Source of the DNA: Chloroflexota bacterium
GTDB taxonomy: Bacteria > Chloroflexota > Dehalococcoidia > Lucifugimonadales > UBA3495
Assembly (NCBI GenBank): GCA_022573285.1
Contig: JACZUF010000011.1
Span: 1-64,000 of the forward strand
Length of the DNA: 64,000 nt
Direction: 5' to 3'
This document shows positions 8,567-17,195 of the stretch, piece after piece. The translations under genes and the position numbers were made by a program. The notes beneath the pieces were generated by a model. That model did not search any database. It was given only the letters and a program-made list of their open reading frames with translations, and was not told where the DNA came from. Each line of letters begins with the position of its first letter. The first letter of the stretch is position 1.

Positions 8567-9283
8567 ATGGGGTTCATTCGACGGATTATCGACGCGATTA
8601 CAGCTCACATCGTCATTACGATGGGAGTTGGTGTCACGGTGGGCGTTGGGGTAGCAGTTTGGGCGTTTCTTACAGATTTGGGCGCATGGTCAGTCGTTAT
8701 TGGATTTGCTATTCCTATGATTTTGGTCCAAACCGCAAATGAAGTCCAGGAGTATTTTGAAAAGCGACCCCGGAGACTTACAGCCAGTGAGCTGGTTACA
8801 CAAATGTCTGATTGGCTTAATCAACAAGGGTATGACGTCGTAAGAAAGGCGTCCGATGGGGATTCTGAGATAGCCTTCGAGCTACAGGCGACGTTCCAAC
8901 CAGGAAAAGGAATACCACCAGACCTGCAGAAAATTGTCATTGAGAGATTCGATGATGACAAAGAACCATTAGTGCTTTCCGCAACTACTGGCTACGACGA
9001 AGTGATGCGCGAGAGATGGATGAGGTTACCAGTTATTACACGCGCCGACTGTATCGCCCAAGTCCAAATCGAAATGATGCGTTTTGGCTTCAACTTCACA
9101 GGGATAGGGGATGATCTGGGAGTACACACAATATTAAAACGACTTCCGGTGCGAATTTACTATGGTAATCGCGTGACAAGTGAAAAGGACTTTATAGAAG
9201 AGGTCCAATTAGTACGCCGGGCCAGCAAGATAATAGAACTGCTTGTTCGAAAAGCATTGGTTGCGGGAAATTCTAAATCTTGA
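8567..9283 (+). CDS. Hypothetical membrane protein
   Basis: A 238-residue protein of unknown function. Residues about 12-33 and 36-57 form two hydrophobic segments (IVITMGVGVTVGVG and WSVVIGFAIPMILV), followed by a soluble C-terminal domain of about 170 residues with no recognised motif. Base composition and codon use are clearly more A+T-rich than in its neighbours, which suggests recent acquisition. The only start signal is the leaderless TATAAT just upstream. It ends 12 bases before the stop of the convergent amidase gene. Confidence 0.7.
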   Translation: MGFIRRIIDAITAHIVITMGVGVTVGVGVAVWAFLTDLGAWSVVIGFAIPMILVQTANEVQEYFEKRPRRLTASELVTQMSDWLNQQGYDVVRKASDGDSEIAFELQATFQPGKGIPPDLQKIVIERFDDDKEPLVLSATTGYDEVMRERWMRLPVITRADCIAQVQIEMMRFGFNFTGIGDDLGVHTILKRLPVRIYYGNRVTSEKDFIEEVQLVRRASKIIELLVRKALVAGNSKS

Positions 9284-9294
9284 ACAAGCAGACC

Positions 9295-10728
9295 CTATAA
9301 AGCTGCAGGCGGGATACGGGTGGTCCAGCCAGACGCTTGCTCGTAGGCGTGGGCTACCCGTAGGACCGTTGCCTCGTCGAAGGGCCTTCCGGCGATCTGC
9401 ATGGCCAGGGGCAGGCCGCCGTCTCCTTCCGAGGTGAACCCGCAGAGGATGGATAGGGCGGGTGCGCCGCTCAGACTGTAAGGGCCACGGAACCCTCCGG
9501 CGGCCAATGCGCTTTTGGCGTGCTCTTGGCTCTCCACTTTCTGTTCCAGGTTGATGATGTTTGCCGGATAGCCGGAAGTGGGCTGGACTAACACATCCAC
9601 TTCCTCAAGAAGACCCAACACTTGTTGGCGCACCATGCTCCGCAGCTTCTGGGCTTTGTAGTAGACCTGGGCCGGAATCAGGTTGGCGGTGGTGAAGTGG
9701 ACTCGGGTGTTGTAGTGGTAGTCCTGGGGACGCTCCCGCAGCCACTGGGGGCGCAGGCTCACCCGGTCGACGTGGGTGATGGCGCGGGTGATGTATCCCG
9801 TCTTTTCGGCCAGTGGCATGGACACTTCTCTCACCTCCGCGCCCAGTTCGGCGAGCACTTCAATTGCGGTGAGTACCGCCTGGCGCATCTGAGGGTCAAG
9901 GTCCAGTTCTTCAGGGTCGATCAATTCCCGCACCACACCCACCTTCAGCCCCTTGATGTCGCCGGTCAGGGCTTCGCGGTAATCAGGCACCGGTGCCTGG
10001 CGGGTATAGGGGTCTTTGGGGTCGTAACCGGCGATCCCGCCGATGGTGATCGCGCAGTCCTCCACGGTGCGGGAGATGGGCCCGATGGTGTCGAACGACC
10101 ACCCGGCCCCGTCCACCCCGTAGCGGCTGACCCGGCCCCAGGTGGGCCGAAGCCCGACCAAGCCGCAGTTGGCGGCCGGGCCCCGGATGGAGCCGCCGGT
10201 ATCCTCGCCCAGGGAGGTGGCGCAGAGCCGGGCGGCGGTGGCGGCCCCGGAGCCGGTGCTGGAGACGCCTGGACTGCGTTCCAGGTCCCAGGGATTTCGG
10301 GCCGGACCGAAGGCCGAGCTCTGGGGTTCGCCGTGGGCAAACTCGCTCATGTTCAGCTTGCCCAGCACGATGGCCCCGGCCTTTTTCAGATTGGTCACCA
10401 CGGTGGCGTCCTCGCCGGGCACGAAGTCGGACCGAATCTTGGAGGCGTCGGTGGTGCGGACGCCCTTGGTGTAGATCTGGTCCTTGATGCCGATGGGGAT
10501 GCCGTGGAGGGGACCCCGGTATTCGCCGCGCCGGACCTCGGCCTCGGCCTGCAGGGCTTCCTGCCGGGCCTGGTCGGCGCAGACCGTGATGTAGGAGTTG
10601 ACCTTGGGGTCGATGCGTTCGATGCGCTCCAGATAGGATTCCACCGCCTCGACCGGAGATATCTGCTTCGCTTTGATGGCGGAACCCAGTTCCGTGGCTG
10701 ACAGGAACGCTATATCTTTGCTGACCAT
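9295..10728 (-). CDS. Amidase signature family protein (GatA-like)
   Basis: A 477-residue amidase signature enzyme. The Ser-cisSer-Lys triad is visible: lysine in GIPIGIKDQ (near residue 82), serines in STGSGAATAAR and in DTGGSIRGPAANCG. GatA shares this fold, but no gatB or gatC lies nearby, so a catabolic amide hydrolase is as likely as the glutamine amidotransferase subunit. The YYKAQKLRSMV and SGAPALSILCGF segments are typical of the family. The ATG has GAGG nine bases upstream. It is a single gene, convergent with the preceding hypothetical. Confidence 0.85.
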   Translation of the reverse strand: MVSKDIAFLSATELGSAIKAKQISPVEAVESYLERIERIDPKVNSYITVCADQARQEALQAEAEVRRGEYRGPLHGIPIGIKDQIYTKGVRTTDASKIRSDFVPGEDATVVTNLKKAGAIVLGKLNMSEFAHGEPQSSAFGPARNPWDLERSPGVSSTGSGAATAARLCATSLGEDTGGSIRGPAANCGLVGLRPTWGRVSRYGVDGAGWSFDTIGPISRTVEDCAITIGGIAGYDPKDPYTRQAPVPDYREALTGDIKGLKVGVVRELIDPEELDLDPQMRQAVLTAIEVLAELGAEVREVSMPLAEKTGYITRAITHVDRVSLRPQWLRERPQDYHYNTRVHFTTANLIPAQVYYKAQKLRSMVRQQVLGLLEEVDVLVQPTSGYPANIINLEQKVESQEHAKSALAAGGFRGPYSLSGAPALSILCGFTSEGDGGLPLAMQIAGRPFDEATVLRVAHAYEQASGWTTRIPPAAL

Positions 10729-10768
10729 CTCATACCTCGTAAAGTGTAGAGTTCAACTGCCCTACCCT

Positions 10769-10929
10769 AGTCATTCCGGCGCAGGCCGGAATCCAGAAAA
10801 CCTTTCGCCAGGTCACCTTTCTGCCGTCGCAAGCACTGAATCTGATAGAGCGGCGCACCGTTTTGTCTGCCCTCAAGGCGATAGCAACAGCGGAGTCTCT
10901 TTGGGTTCCGGCCTTCGCCGGAACGACGG
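10769..10929. repeat. MITE-like element with attccggc...gccggaat ends
   Basis: The left end (gtcattccggcgcaggccgg...) and the reverse complement of the right end (gtcgttccggcgaaggccgg...) match closely. They enclose about 110 bp without an ORF. It sits between the amidase and M42 peptidase genes. It has the layout of a short non-autonomous inverted-repeat element. Confidence 0.6.
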
Positions 10930-10980
10930 CGGTGACGGCCATGACGCTCCTCAAGAGTTGAATCCGAGATCAGTGGTTTA

Positions 10981-12087
10981 TCAACCGCCAGTGTCCAACA
11001 TGCGTTGTCTCATCTCTGCCGGCACTTCACGCAGCCGCTGGCGGAAGGCGGTGTTGGCCCGGTCCGAGACCCGGCGGGCAGCCTCCGTCAGCAACTCCAC
11101 GCCGCCCAGATAGTCGTCCACATGGATGTATTCGGCTTCGATGCGGCCCTCGGGCGCGCCGTTGTGGTAGTTGCCCAGAGGAAAGGCGATGCCGGTGGTC
11201 TGGTAGCCGAAGACGGCGAAGGCACTGGCCTCGCAGGTGCCGCCGCTCATCAATTGACGCTGGCATTTGAACCCGCTGTCCCGTTCCTTTAGGGTCTCGC
11301 GGGCGCGGACCAAGACCGACTCGGCGTCGGCGGTGAAGGTGAACCCGGCGTCGCCGACCCGGATGACCGGGCCCTCGCCCATCTCCGCGCCGGGCAGGGT
11401 ACGGCTGGACTCGGCGGAGATCACCAACGTCTCCAGCGGCAGGGTTCCCGCTTCGGCCATGAGCCGCGCTCCCACCAGACCCACCTCCTCGGCGCGGGTG
11501 AAGACGCCGTAGACGTCCCCCGGCGGCGGCTCGCCCGCCGTGAGCCGTGCCAAGGCCGTCAGTATGCTGCCGCAGCCAGCCAGGTCGTCCACGGCCCGCA
11601 TGCGGATGTACTGGCCGTCCAATTCAAAATCCACTAGGTCGAACACCACCGGCGTGGGCGGTTCCAAATCCAGAGGCTGCTCCAAGCGGATCAGCACCTG
11701 CCGTTCATTGTCATCACCAAACTTTCCGGCGGTTGCCCCGCTGACCCGGTTGCCATCGGGCAGCAACACCTGTACCGGCACGCCGGATTCAAAGCTGGAT
11801 GGAGGCACGCCGCCCATGGCCTTGGCGATGTAGCCATTCTCATTATTGCCAGTAATCTCGAAGCCGGGGTGGTCCATGTGGGCGACGATGGCCAGGGGGT
11901 TGACGGTGGAGTCGGTCCCCGCAACTTTGGCGATGATGTTCCCGAAGGCGTCCTGCCGGTGCTCCAGTCCCAACTCGGCCAGGATGGCCCTAACGGCCTT
12001 GGCCACTCCGTGTTCGTTGAAGGCCGTCGCCGGGTTGCTGCCCAGCCGGGATAGGTAGTCCAGCGCCTGTTCTCTGGGGTCGGTCAT
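10981..12087 (-). CDS. M42-family-like aminopeptidase
   Basis: A 368-residue dinuclear zinc peptidase of the M42 (glutamyl/tetrahedral aminopeptidase) type. Metal and catalytic residues are visible: AHMDHPGF, RAVDDLAGC (bridging Asp), TRAEEVGLVGA (Glu pair), and a late AEYIHVDDYLGG. The usual AHMDE-G is AHMDH-P-G here, a mild deviation outside the metal ligands. It is expected to trim peptides in the cytoplasm. Its gene is divergent from the Ldh-type dehydrogenase at 12249, with the shared 160-bp spacer holding promoters for both. Confidence 0.75.
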   Translation of the reverse strand: MTDPREQALDYLSRLGSNPATAFNEHGVAKAVRAILAELGLEHRQDAFGNIIAKVAGTDSTVNPLAIVAHMDHPGFEITGNNENGYIAKAMGGVPPSSFESGVPVQVLLPDGNRVSGATAGKFGDDNERQVLIRLEQPLDLEPPTPVVFDLVDFELDGQYIRMRAVDDLAGCGSILTALARLTAGEPPPGDVYGVFTRAEEVGLVGARLMAEAGTLPLETLVISAESSRTLPGAEMGEGPVIRVGDAGFTFTADAESVLVRARETLKERDSGFKCQRQLMSGGTCEASAFAVFGYQTTGIAFPLGNYHNGAPEGRIEAEYIHVDDYLGGVELLTEAARRVSDRANTAFRQRLREVPAEMRQRMLDTGG

Positions 12088-12184
12088 AGAGCACCTGTGG
12101 AGGAGGTCTGTGTTGTCCTGGGCTGGCGGGATTATAGCAACGTCTCACGCTGGGGCCAATGTGGGGTCCGGAGCGTGGCCTGAA

Positions 12185-12193
12185 TGCTATACT
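12185..12193 (+). promoter_or_regulatory. Extended -10 promoter (TGCTATACT)
   Basis: TG-C-TATACT is a good extended -10 site 56 bases before the TTG start of the Ldh-type dehydrogenase gene. No good -35 is seen. Confidence 0.45.
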
Positions 12194-12248
12194 GCCGTCA
12201 AAGTCGGCCGTCCAGCTTGGAGTTCGGGAAGGGCCGAGGAGAGATAAG

Positions 12249-13325
12249 TTGCTAGAGCAATTCAAGGTCAGCCACGATGACGCCGAATTCGTCCAGGGAG
12301 ACGACCTCAAGGGGACCGCAGCCGGGATATTCGAGAAGCTGGGCGTGCCCCCGGAGGACGCCCTGCTAGCTGCCGACGTGCTAGTTTTAGCCGACCTGCG
12401 CGGCGTAGACTCCCACGGCGTCTCCAACATGCTGAAGAGCTACATCACGGGGTATCAGGAAGGTTCCATCAATCCCCGGCCCAATTGGAAGGTGATACGG
12501 GAGATGCCCAGCACGGCAACCGTGGACTCCGACCGGGGCCTGGGGACCATCGTCACGCCCAAGGCCATGGACATCGCCATCGAGAAAGCCCGCAAGGTGG
12601 GCGTGGGCATGGTGACCATCGGCAACGCCCGGCACCTGGGGATGGCGTCTTACCACGCCATGATGGCCTTGGAGCACGACATGATCGGCATCTGCATGAC
12701 CAGTTGCCCGCCCACGGTGCTGCCCACCTTTGGCGCCGAGCCACGGCTGGGCACCAACCCCATCGCCATCGCGGTGCCGGCCAAGAACGAGCCGCCCTTC
12801 GTCTTCGACGCGGCCACCAGTTCCGTTGCGGTGAACAAGATACGCATCGCGGCCCGTTTAGGGTCGCCCATCCCCGGCGGTTGGCTGGCCGCCGAAGACG
12901 GCAGTCCGATCATGGAGGAGTCACCAGCGCCGGAGAAGGTTGTGTTGGTGCCCCTGGGCAGCAACCGTGAGTTGGGCTCCCACAAGGGTTACGGCTTTGC
13001 CTGCATGGTGGACATCCTGGCCGGGGTGTTGACCGGCTTCGGCTACGGCGCGGTGCCGGGGAGGCCCAACTTCGGGCATTACGTGGCGGCCTACAGCATC
13101 GAGGCGTTCACCGACGTGGAGCCCTTCAAGGTGCAGATGGACGAATGGCTGACGATGATGAAGACCACCAAGCCGGCTCCGGGCCACGACCGTGTGTTGG
13201 TGGCGGGCCAGCCCGAGGCCGAGGTGGAGGCGGTCCGCCGGGAGGAGGGCATCCCGCTGCATCCCGACGTGGCCGATTGGATCCGCGACACCTGCGGGGA
13301 GATGTCGGTCCCCTGCCTGTTCTAG
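12249..13325 (+). CDS. Ldh family oxidoreductase (malate/L-lactate/ureidoglycolate dehydrogenase type)
   Basis: A 358-residue NAD(P)-dependent dehydrogenase of the type II malate/lactate dehydrogenase family, which is unrelated to Rossmann LDHs. Typical motifs are RGVDSHGVSNM (catalytic His), NARHLGMASYHAM and GTNPIAIAVPA. Members reduce or oxidise 2-hydroxy/2-oxo acids such as malate, lactate or ureidoglycolate. Specificity cannot be told. The TTG at 12249 is chosen because GAGGAGA lies about 6 bases upstream and it matches the usual N-terminus; an in-frame ATG at 12159 would add an unconserved extension. Confidence 0.85.
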   Translation: MLEQFKVSHDDAEFVQGDDLKGTAAGIFEKLGVPPEDALLAADVLVLADLRGVDSHGVSNMLKSYITGYQEGSINPRPNWKVIREMPSTATVDSDRGLGTIVTPKAMDIAIEKARKVGVGMVTIGNARHLGMASYHAMMALEHDMIGICMTSCPPTVLPTFGAEPRLGTNPIAIAVPAKNEPPFVFDAATSSVAVNKIRIAARLGSPIPGGWLAAEDGSPIMEESPAPEKVVLVPLGSNRELGSHKGYGFACMVDILAGVLTGFGYGAVPGRPNFGHYVAAYSIEAFTDVEPFKVQMDEWLTMMKTTKPAPGHDRVLVAGQPEAEVEAVRREEGIPLHPDVADWIRDTCGEMSVPCLF

Positions 13326-13392
13326 TAGACGCCGGGTTTGAATCTCCGGCTCAGCAGGTATGACTAGTGCCTTTAGCTTGGATGGCGGGCCG

Positions 13393-13481
13393 AAATCCCC
13401 CTAAATCCCCCTTTGTCCCGATTCAGATCGGGAGGGGACTTGTGACCTCCCCCTTTCGAAAAGGGGGACCGAGGGGGATTT
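13393..13481. repeat. Palindromic intergenic element (aaatccccc arms)
   Basis: The left arm (aaatccccctaaatcccc) and right arm (gggggaccgagggggattt) are inverted repeats. They flank an internal hairpin cccgat-tcag-atcggg (13418-13433). The right arm recurs exactly at 130-151. The rest of the 13326-13620 gap shows no gene. Confidence 0.65.
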
Positions 13482-13620
13482 CTGTCTCTTTCCACTATCA
13501 AATCCCAGCTGCCAGAATACACCGCCACCGGCAGATGAAGCTGAAATCTGATGTTTGCCAGACTCTAAATCCCCAGCGCCTTCAGCCTGATCTTCGCCAG
13601 GTCTTAATTATCTTGGGCCT

Positions 13621-14754
13621 CTAATCCTGCAACGCCGGAATCACTTCCTCACCCAACAGTTTCAGGCACCGGATGGTGTCCTCGTGGGACAGCGGGCCTC
13701 CCTGGGCCTCCAGCAGCAATGAGCCGATGCCCAGTTCTTCTTTGATGTAGCGCAGCTTCTTGATGACCGTGTCCGGGCTGCCCACCACCAGGTGGTAGTT
13801 GTCCTGCAAGTCCTGATAGGACATTTCGTTCATCGGCCGCTGCCGGCGTTGGGCGGCGGCGACGGTGCCGGCCCGGGAGAAATATCCCGGCGGCGCCCAA
13901 TATTCCTTGGGCCCCTTGAGGGGATGGCCCATGCGCCACATGAAAGCCTTGCCCGATTCCTGGGCTTTCTCGTCGGTCTCGTTGACGTGGACGCAGATCA
14001 TGAAGGCGAACTTGTCCGGGCCCGCCTCCCAGCCGTCCTGGGCGGCGTGTTCGCGGTAGTTCCCGAACAACTGTTTGGCCCGGCTGATCTCGGTCAGGAA
14101 TGCAGCGTAGGTGTAGTGGTTCTTGGCCGCCCACTGCACCGTCTCCGGACTGCCCGTCCCCGGCACCCACACCGGCGGATGGGGTTTCTGCACGGGCATC
14201 ATCCACGGGTTCACCGCCCGGTAGTTGTAGTGCTTGCCCTCCCAGCGGAAGGGGCCGGGCGTCGTCCAAGTCTTGATTATCAGATCGTGGCACTCTTCGA
14301 ACCGCTCCCGGTTATGCACCGGGTTGGTGTTGTTGGCCCAAGTCTCGATGCCGATGCCACGGACGAACCCGGAGACGATCCGGCCGCCGGATATGACGTC
14401 CAACATGGCGATCTCCTCGGCCAGCCGGGGCGGGTTGTCCGAGGTGGGCAGCATGTTGCCCAGCATCAATATCTTGACCTTGGAGGTCAGGCGGGCCAGG
14501 ATGCCGCCGGTGATATTCACCTCAACGTCCATGCATGACGGGGTGTTGTGGTGCTCGTTGATCATCAACCCCTGGAAGCCCACCTCCTCGGCGTACTGGA
14601 ACTCGTCCAGATACCGCTTGAACAGGTCGGTGGCCTTGTTGGGGTCGAAGTAGCTGTTGGGGAAGGTGAGCCGCAGGGATGGCCACTGCTCCGCCAACTC
14701 ATCGGTGATGTAGTGGTAGGGCATCTCGGTGAAGTAATAAACGTCCAGACTCAA
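13621..14754 (-). CDS. LLM class flavin-dependent monooxygenase, paralogue B
   Basis: A 377-residue luciferase-like monooxygenase. Visible landmarks are LSLDVYYFTEMPYHY, GLMINEHHNTPSCMDVE, GNMLPTSDNPPRLAEE, SGGRIVSGFVRGIGIE and PPVWVPGTGSPET. It is closely related to the LLM gene at 15750 (shared TWTTPGPFRWEGKHY and QKPHPPVW blocks). TTG at 14754 is taken as start because AAAGGAG lies six bases upstream; a longer frame to 14874 overlaps the hydrolase gene. It is the last gene of an LLM / hydrolase / LLM operon. Presumed FMN-dependent oxygenation; substrate unknown. Confidence 0.85.
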   Translation of the reverse strand: MSLDVYYFTEMPYHYITDELAEQWPSLRLTFPNSYFDPNKATDLFKRYLDEFQYAEEVGFQGLMINEHHNTPSCMDVEVNITGGILARLTSKVKILMLGNMLPTSDNPPRLAEEIAMLDVISGGRIVSGFVRGIGIETWANNTNPVHNRERFEECHDLIIKTWTTPGPFRWEGKHYNYRAVNPWMMPVQKPHPPVWVPGTGSPETVQWAAKNHYTYAAFLTEISRAKQLFGNYREHAAQDGWEAGPDKFAFMICVHVNETDEKAQESGKAFMWRMGHPLKGPKEYWAPPGYFSRAGTVAAAQRRQRPMNEMSYQDLQDNYHLVVGSPDTVIKKLRYIKEELGIGSLLLEAQGGPLSHEDTIRCLKLLGEEVIPALQD

Positions 14755-14784
14755 CGTGGTTCTCCTTTGGAGAAAGCTGTCAGT

Positions 14785-14800
14785 CCCGATTCCATCGGGG
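14785..14800. repeat. CCCGAT...ATCGGGG hairpin
   Basis: A short hairpin (cccgat, loop tcc, atcggg) lies in the 58-bp gap between the hydrolase and the downstream LLM gene. The same core recurs at 13418-13433, 15719-15735 and in the terminator at 21232-21245. Confidence 0.45.
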
Positions 14801-14812
14801 CTGTTGGCTTGG

Positions 14813-15595
14813 CTACGCCAAAAATTCCAGGGCGGTCTTGATAAACTCTTGCGGTTTTTCCACCTGGGGCACATGGCCGCAGTTGTCGATCACCACCAGG
14901 TCGGAGCCTTTGATGGCCTTCTTGTAGAGCTCGCCGCACTCCACCGGCACGATCGCGTCGTTCCGTCCCCAGACCATTCTCGTGGGGATTTTGACCCGTT
15001 GCAGCAGGCCGGTCAGGCGAGGGTCGTGCATGTAGGGCTTCCAGCAGAGGCGCACCGCCATCTCGCGGTTGCCCTCCGCGGCCATCGTCTCTTCGGGCGT
15101 GAACTCTCTGCCGTAGACCGCCTGGTATTCGGGGGCCTGGCCGGGGTCGTGGAACATCAGCTCCAGCACCTGGGCGGGACTGATGATGAACAGGTCGGTG
15201 ATCTCAGATTCGTTGGGCTTGATTCCCACCGCGCCCACCAGCATCAGCTTGCTGAAGGAGTGGTTGCACATGGCGGCGATCTCGGAGGCGATCCACCCGC
15301 CCATGGAGAACCCGATGGTGCGGATGCCCTCCAGACCCAGGGTTTCCAGGTACCAATTGTAGAAGCAGGCCATGTCGGGGATGGTCTCCAGCCAGTCGGG
15401 CCGGTCCGACTTCCCGTAACCGGGATGGGAGGGGTAGTAGACCGTGTACTTCTCGGCGAGGGCGTCGGCGAAGCGCAACCAACCGTTATTCCCGCCGGCG
15501 CCGTGGAGCAGCAGCAGGGGCTCCCCTGAGCCGCCCTTCAGTGTGTGGACCTTGGTTCCGCCCACGTCCACCATCTCTTCGGTAAAGGCAACCAT
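14813..15595 (-). CDS. Alpha/beta hydrolase
   Basis: A 260-residue alpha/beta-hydrolase-fold enzyme. The triad is visible: nucleophile Ser in GFSMGG, Asp in WGRNDAIVP and His in DNCGHVPQVEKP. The oxyanion HGAGG motif is in LLLHGAGGNNGW. This resembles meta-cleavage product hydrolases and lactone or ester hydrolases. It is flanked on both sides by paralogous LLM monooxygenases in the same direction. Hydrolysis of an ester or lactone made by those enzymes is a reasonable inference, not shown. The ATG at 15595 has AAGGAG seven bases upstream. Confidence 0.85.
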   Translation of the reverse strand: MVAFTEEMVDVGGTKVHTLKGGSGEPLLLLHGAGGNNGWLRFADALAEKYTVYYPSHPGYGKSDRPDWLETIPDMACFYNWYLETLGLEGIRTIGFSMGGWIASEIAAMCNHSFSKLMLVGAVGIKPNESEITDLFIISPAQVLELMFHDPGQAPEYQAVYGREFTPEETMAAEGNREMAVRLCWKPYMHDPRLTGLLQRVKIPTRMVWGRNDAIVPVECGELYKKAIKGSDLVVIDNCGHVPQVEKPQEFIKTALEFLA

Positions 15596-15718
15596 GTTTT
15601 TCTCCTTCGGAGGCTGTGAGCTTTTAGTCTTCAGCCGGGCCGGGCCAGGCCCGGCCCTTCTTTCTCGTGGATTTCGTGTTGCGAGTGTTCTGTCGGCAGC
15701 CAACCCGAGAGCTGATCA

Positions 15719-15735
15719 CCCCGATAGAATCGGGG
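15719..15735. repeat. CCCCGAT...ATCGGGG hairpin
   Basis: A perfect 7-bp stem (ccccgat / atcgggg) with a 3-base loop lies in the gap between the first LLM gene of the operon and the hydrolase gene. It could attenuate the operon or be a dispersed repeat. Confidence 0.5.
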
Positions 15736-15749
15736 CTGATTGCTGTCAG

Positions 15750-16970
15750 CTAGGCCGTCTGCGCCGCCTTCTGGAACGGGTCGGTCAGCTCCAAGTCTTC
15801 GCCGATCTCACGGAGGGCGGGCAGCACTTCCTGCCCCATGAGTTCCAGGCAGCGCATGGTGTCCGCATGGCTGGTGTCGCCGTCGTTGGTCCAGACGCCT
15901 AGTATCCCCGGGCGAACGACGGACAGCACCTCCCGCAGCTTCTTGACCACGGTCTCCGGGCTGCCCACGATCCAGCGGTTCGAGGCCAGTATCTCGTCGT
16001 AGGACGCGGTTTCCAGACCCAGTCCCAAGAAGGGGTCTTTGCGGATACGGCCCTGATATTTGGCCACCCTGGGATCATTGCGGTTTCCACTGTAGCCGAC
16101 GGGCAACATGTAGTCTTTGGGCACCGGGACCCGGCCCACGCCCACGTTGCCGGTGAGGAAGCCCTTGGCGGCTTCGTAGGCCTTCTCGTCGGTGTCCTGC
16201 ACGTGGATGCGGCATAGGTAGCCGAAATTCTCGGGGCCCGGCTCGTAGCCGTTCTCCCGGGCGGTCTCGGTATAGATGTCCATCATGTCCTGGGTGCTCT
16301 CGGGGTCGGTCTCCAGGTAGATGTAGGGGTAGCCCCGCTCGGCGGCCCAGACCAGGGTCTGCGGGCTGCCCAGGCCGGGGATCCACACCGGCGGATGGGG
16401 CTTCTGCAGGGGAGTCTCGAAGGGGTTGACCACCCGGAAGTGGTAATGCTTACCCTCCCAGCGGAAGGGGCCCGGCGTGGTCCAGATCTTGATTATCAGG
16501 TCATGGGCCTCTTCGAACCGCTCCCGGTTGTGGAGGGGGTTCACGTTGGCGGCCAGGCTCTCCACGCCGGTGCCGCGCACGAATCCCGACACCAGCCGGC
16601 CGTTGGAGATCATGTCGATCTCCGCCAGTTCCTCGGCCAGGCGCAGGGGATTCTCAAACGTGGGCAGGGGATTGCCCAGAAGCACGATCTTGGGCTTGGT
16701 GGTGGTGCGGGCCAGGATTGCCGCCTCCAGGTTCATGGCGGCGCCCAGGCAGGTGGGCGTGTTGTGGTGCTCGTTGAGCATCAGCCCGTCGAATCCCGCC
16801 TCTTCGCAGTACTCGTACTCGTCCAGGTACTCGCTGTACTGGCGGGCGCCGACCTTGGGGTCGAAGTTGCTGTTGGAGAAGGTCAGCCGCACCGCTTGGT
16901 TGGGACTGTTCCTCACGGCCTCTTCGGTGTAGTTGGTGTAGGCCCGCTCGGTGAACCGCATCAAGAACAT
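15750..16970 (-). CDS. LLM class flavin-dependent monooxygenase, paralogue A
   Basis: A 406-residue luciferase-like monooxygenase and the first gene of the LLM / hydrolase / LLM operon. Landmarks are MRFTERAYTNY, GLMLNEHHNTPTCLGAAM, GNPLPTFENPLRLAEELAE, SNGRLVSGFVRGTGVES and WIPGLGSPQT. It aligns over its whole length with the gene at 13621, with shared blocks such as NRERFEE-HDLIIK-WTTPG. This points to a duplication with subsequent divergence. It is expected to use reduced FMN and O2. The ATG start has a GGGGG stretch upstream as a weak ribosome site. Confidence 0.85.
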   Translation of the reverse strand: MFLMRFTERAYTNYTEEAVRNSPNQAVRLTFSNSNFDPKVGARQYSEYLDEYEYCEEAGFDGLMLNEHHNTPTCLGAAMNLEAAILARTTTKPKIVLLGNPLPTFENPLRLAEELAEIDMISNGRLVSGFVRGTGVESLAANVNPLHNRERFEEAHDLIIKIWTTPGPFRWEGKHYHFRVVNPFETPLQKPHPPVWIPGLGSPQTLVWAAERGYPYIYLETDPESTQDMMDIYTETARENGYEPGPENFGYLCRIHVQDTDEKAYEAAKGFLTGNVGVGRVPVPKDYMLPVGYSGNRNDPRVAKYQGRIRKDPFLGLGLETASYDEILASNRWIVGSPETVVKKLREVLSVVRPGILGVWTNDGDTSHADTMRCLELMGQEVLPALREIGEDLELTDPFQKAAQTA

Positions 16971-17102
16971 GTCAGTACCCCCGGGATTTTTGGTTTGGGT
17001 TCGCCTGGGAGGGCCGCGGGTCAGCGCCTATCCTAGCCTGCAAGGACACCGGGGTCAAGCAGGCTGCAAACGGCCATGCCAGCCACCGTTCGACCCCGGT
17101 TG

Positions 17103-17111
17103 TGCTATAGT
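17103..17111 (+). promoter_or_regulatory. Extended -10 promoter (TGCTATAGT)
   Basis: TG-C-TATAGT lies 85 bases before serA, leaving an untranslated leader of about 75 bases. No convincing -35 is seen. Confidence 0.4.
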
Positions 17112-17195
17112 TCATGCGCCGTCTTGGCACGCTTGGAACGCAGTGGAATTTGATCCCGGCGGCGTTAAATCCTAACGATTATCAGGAAGATTTCC

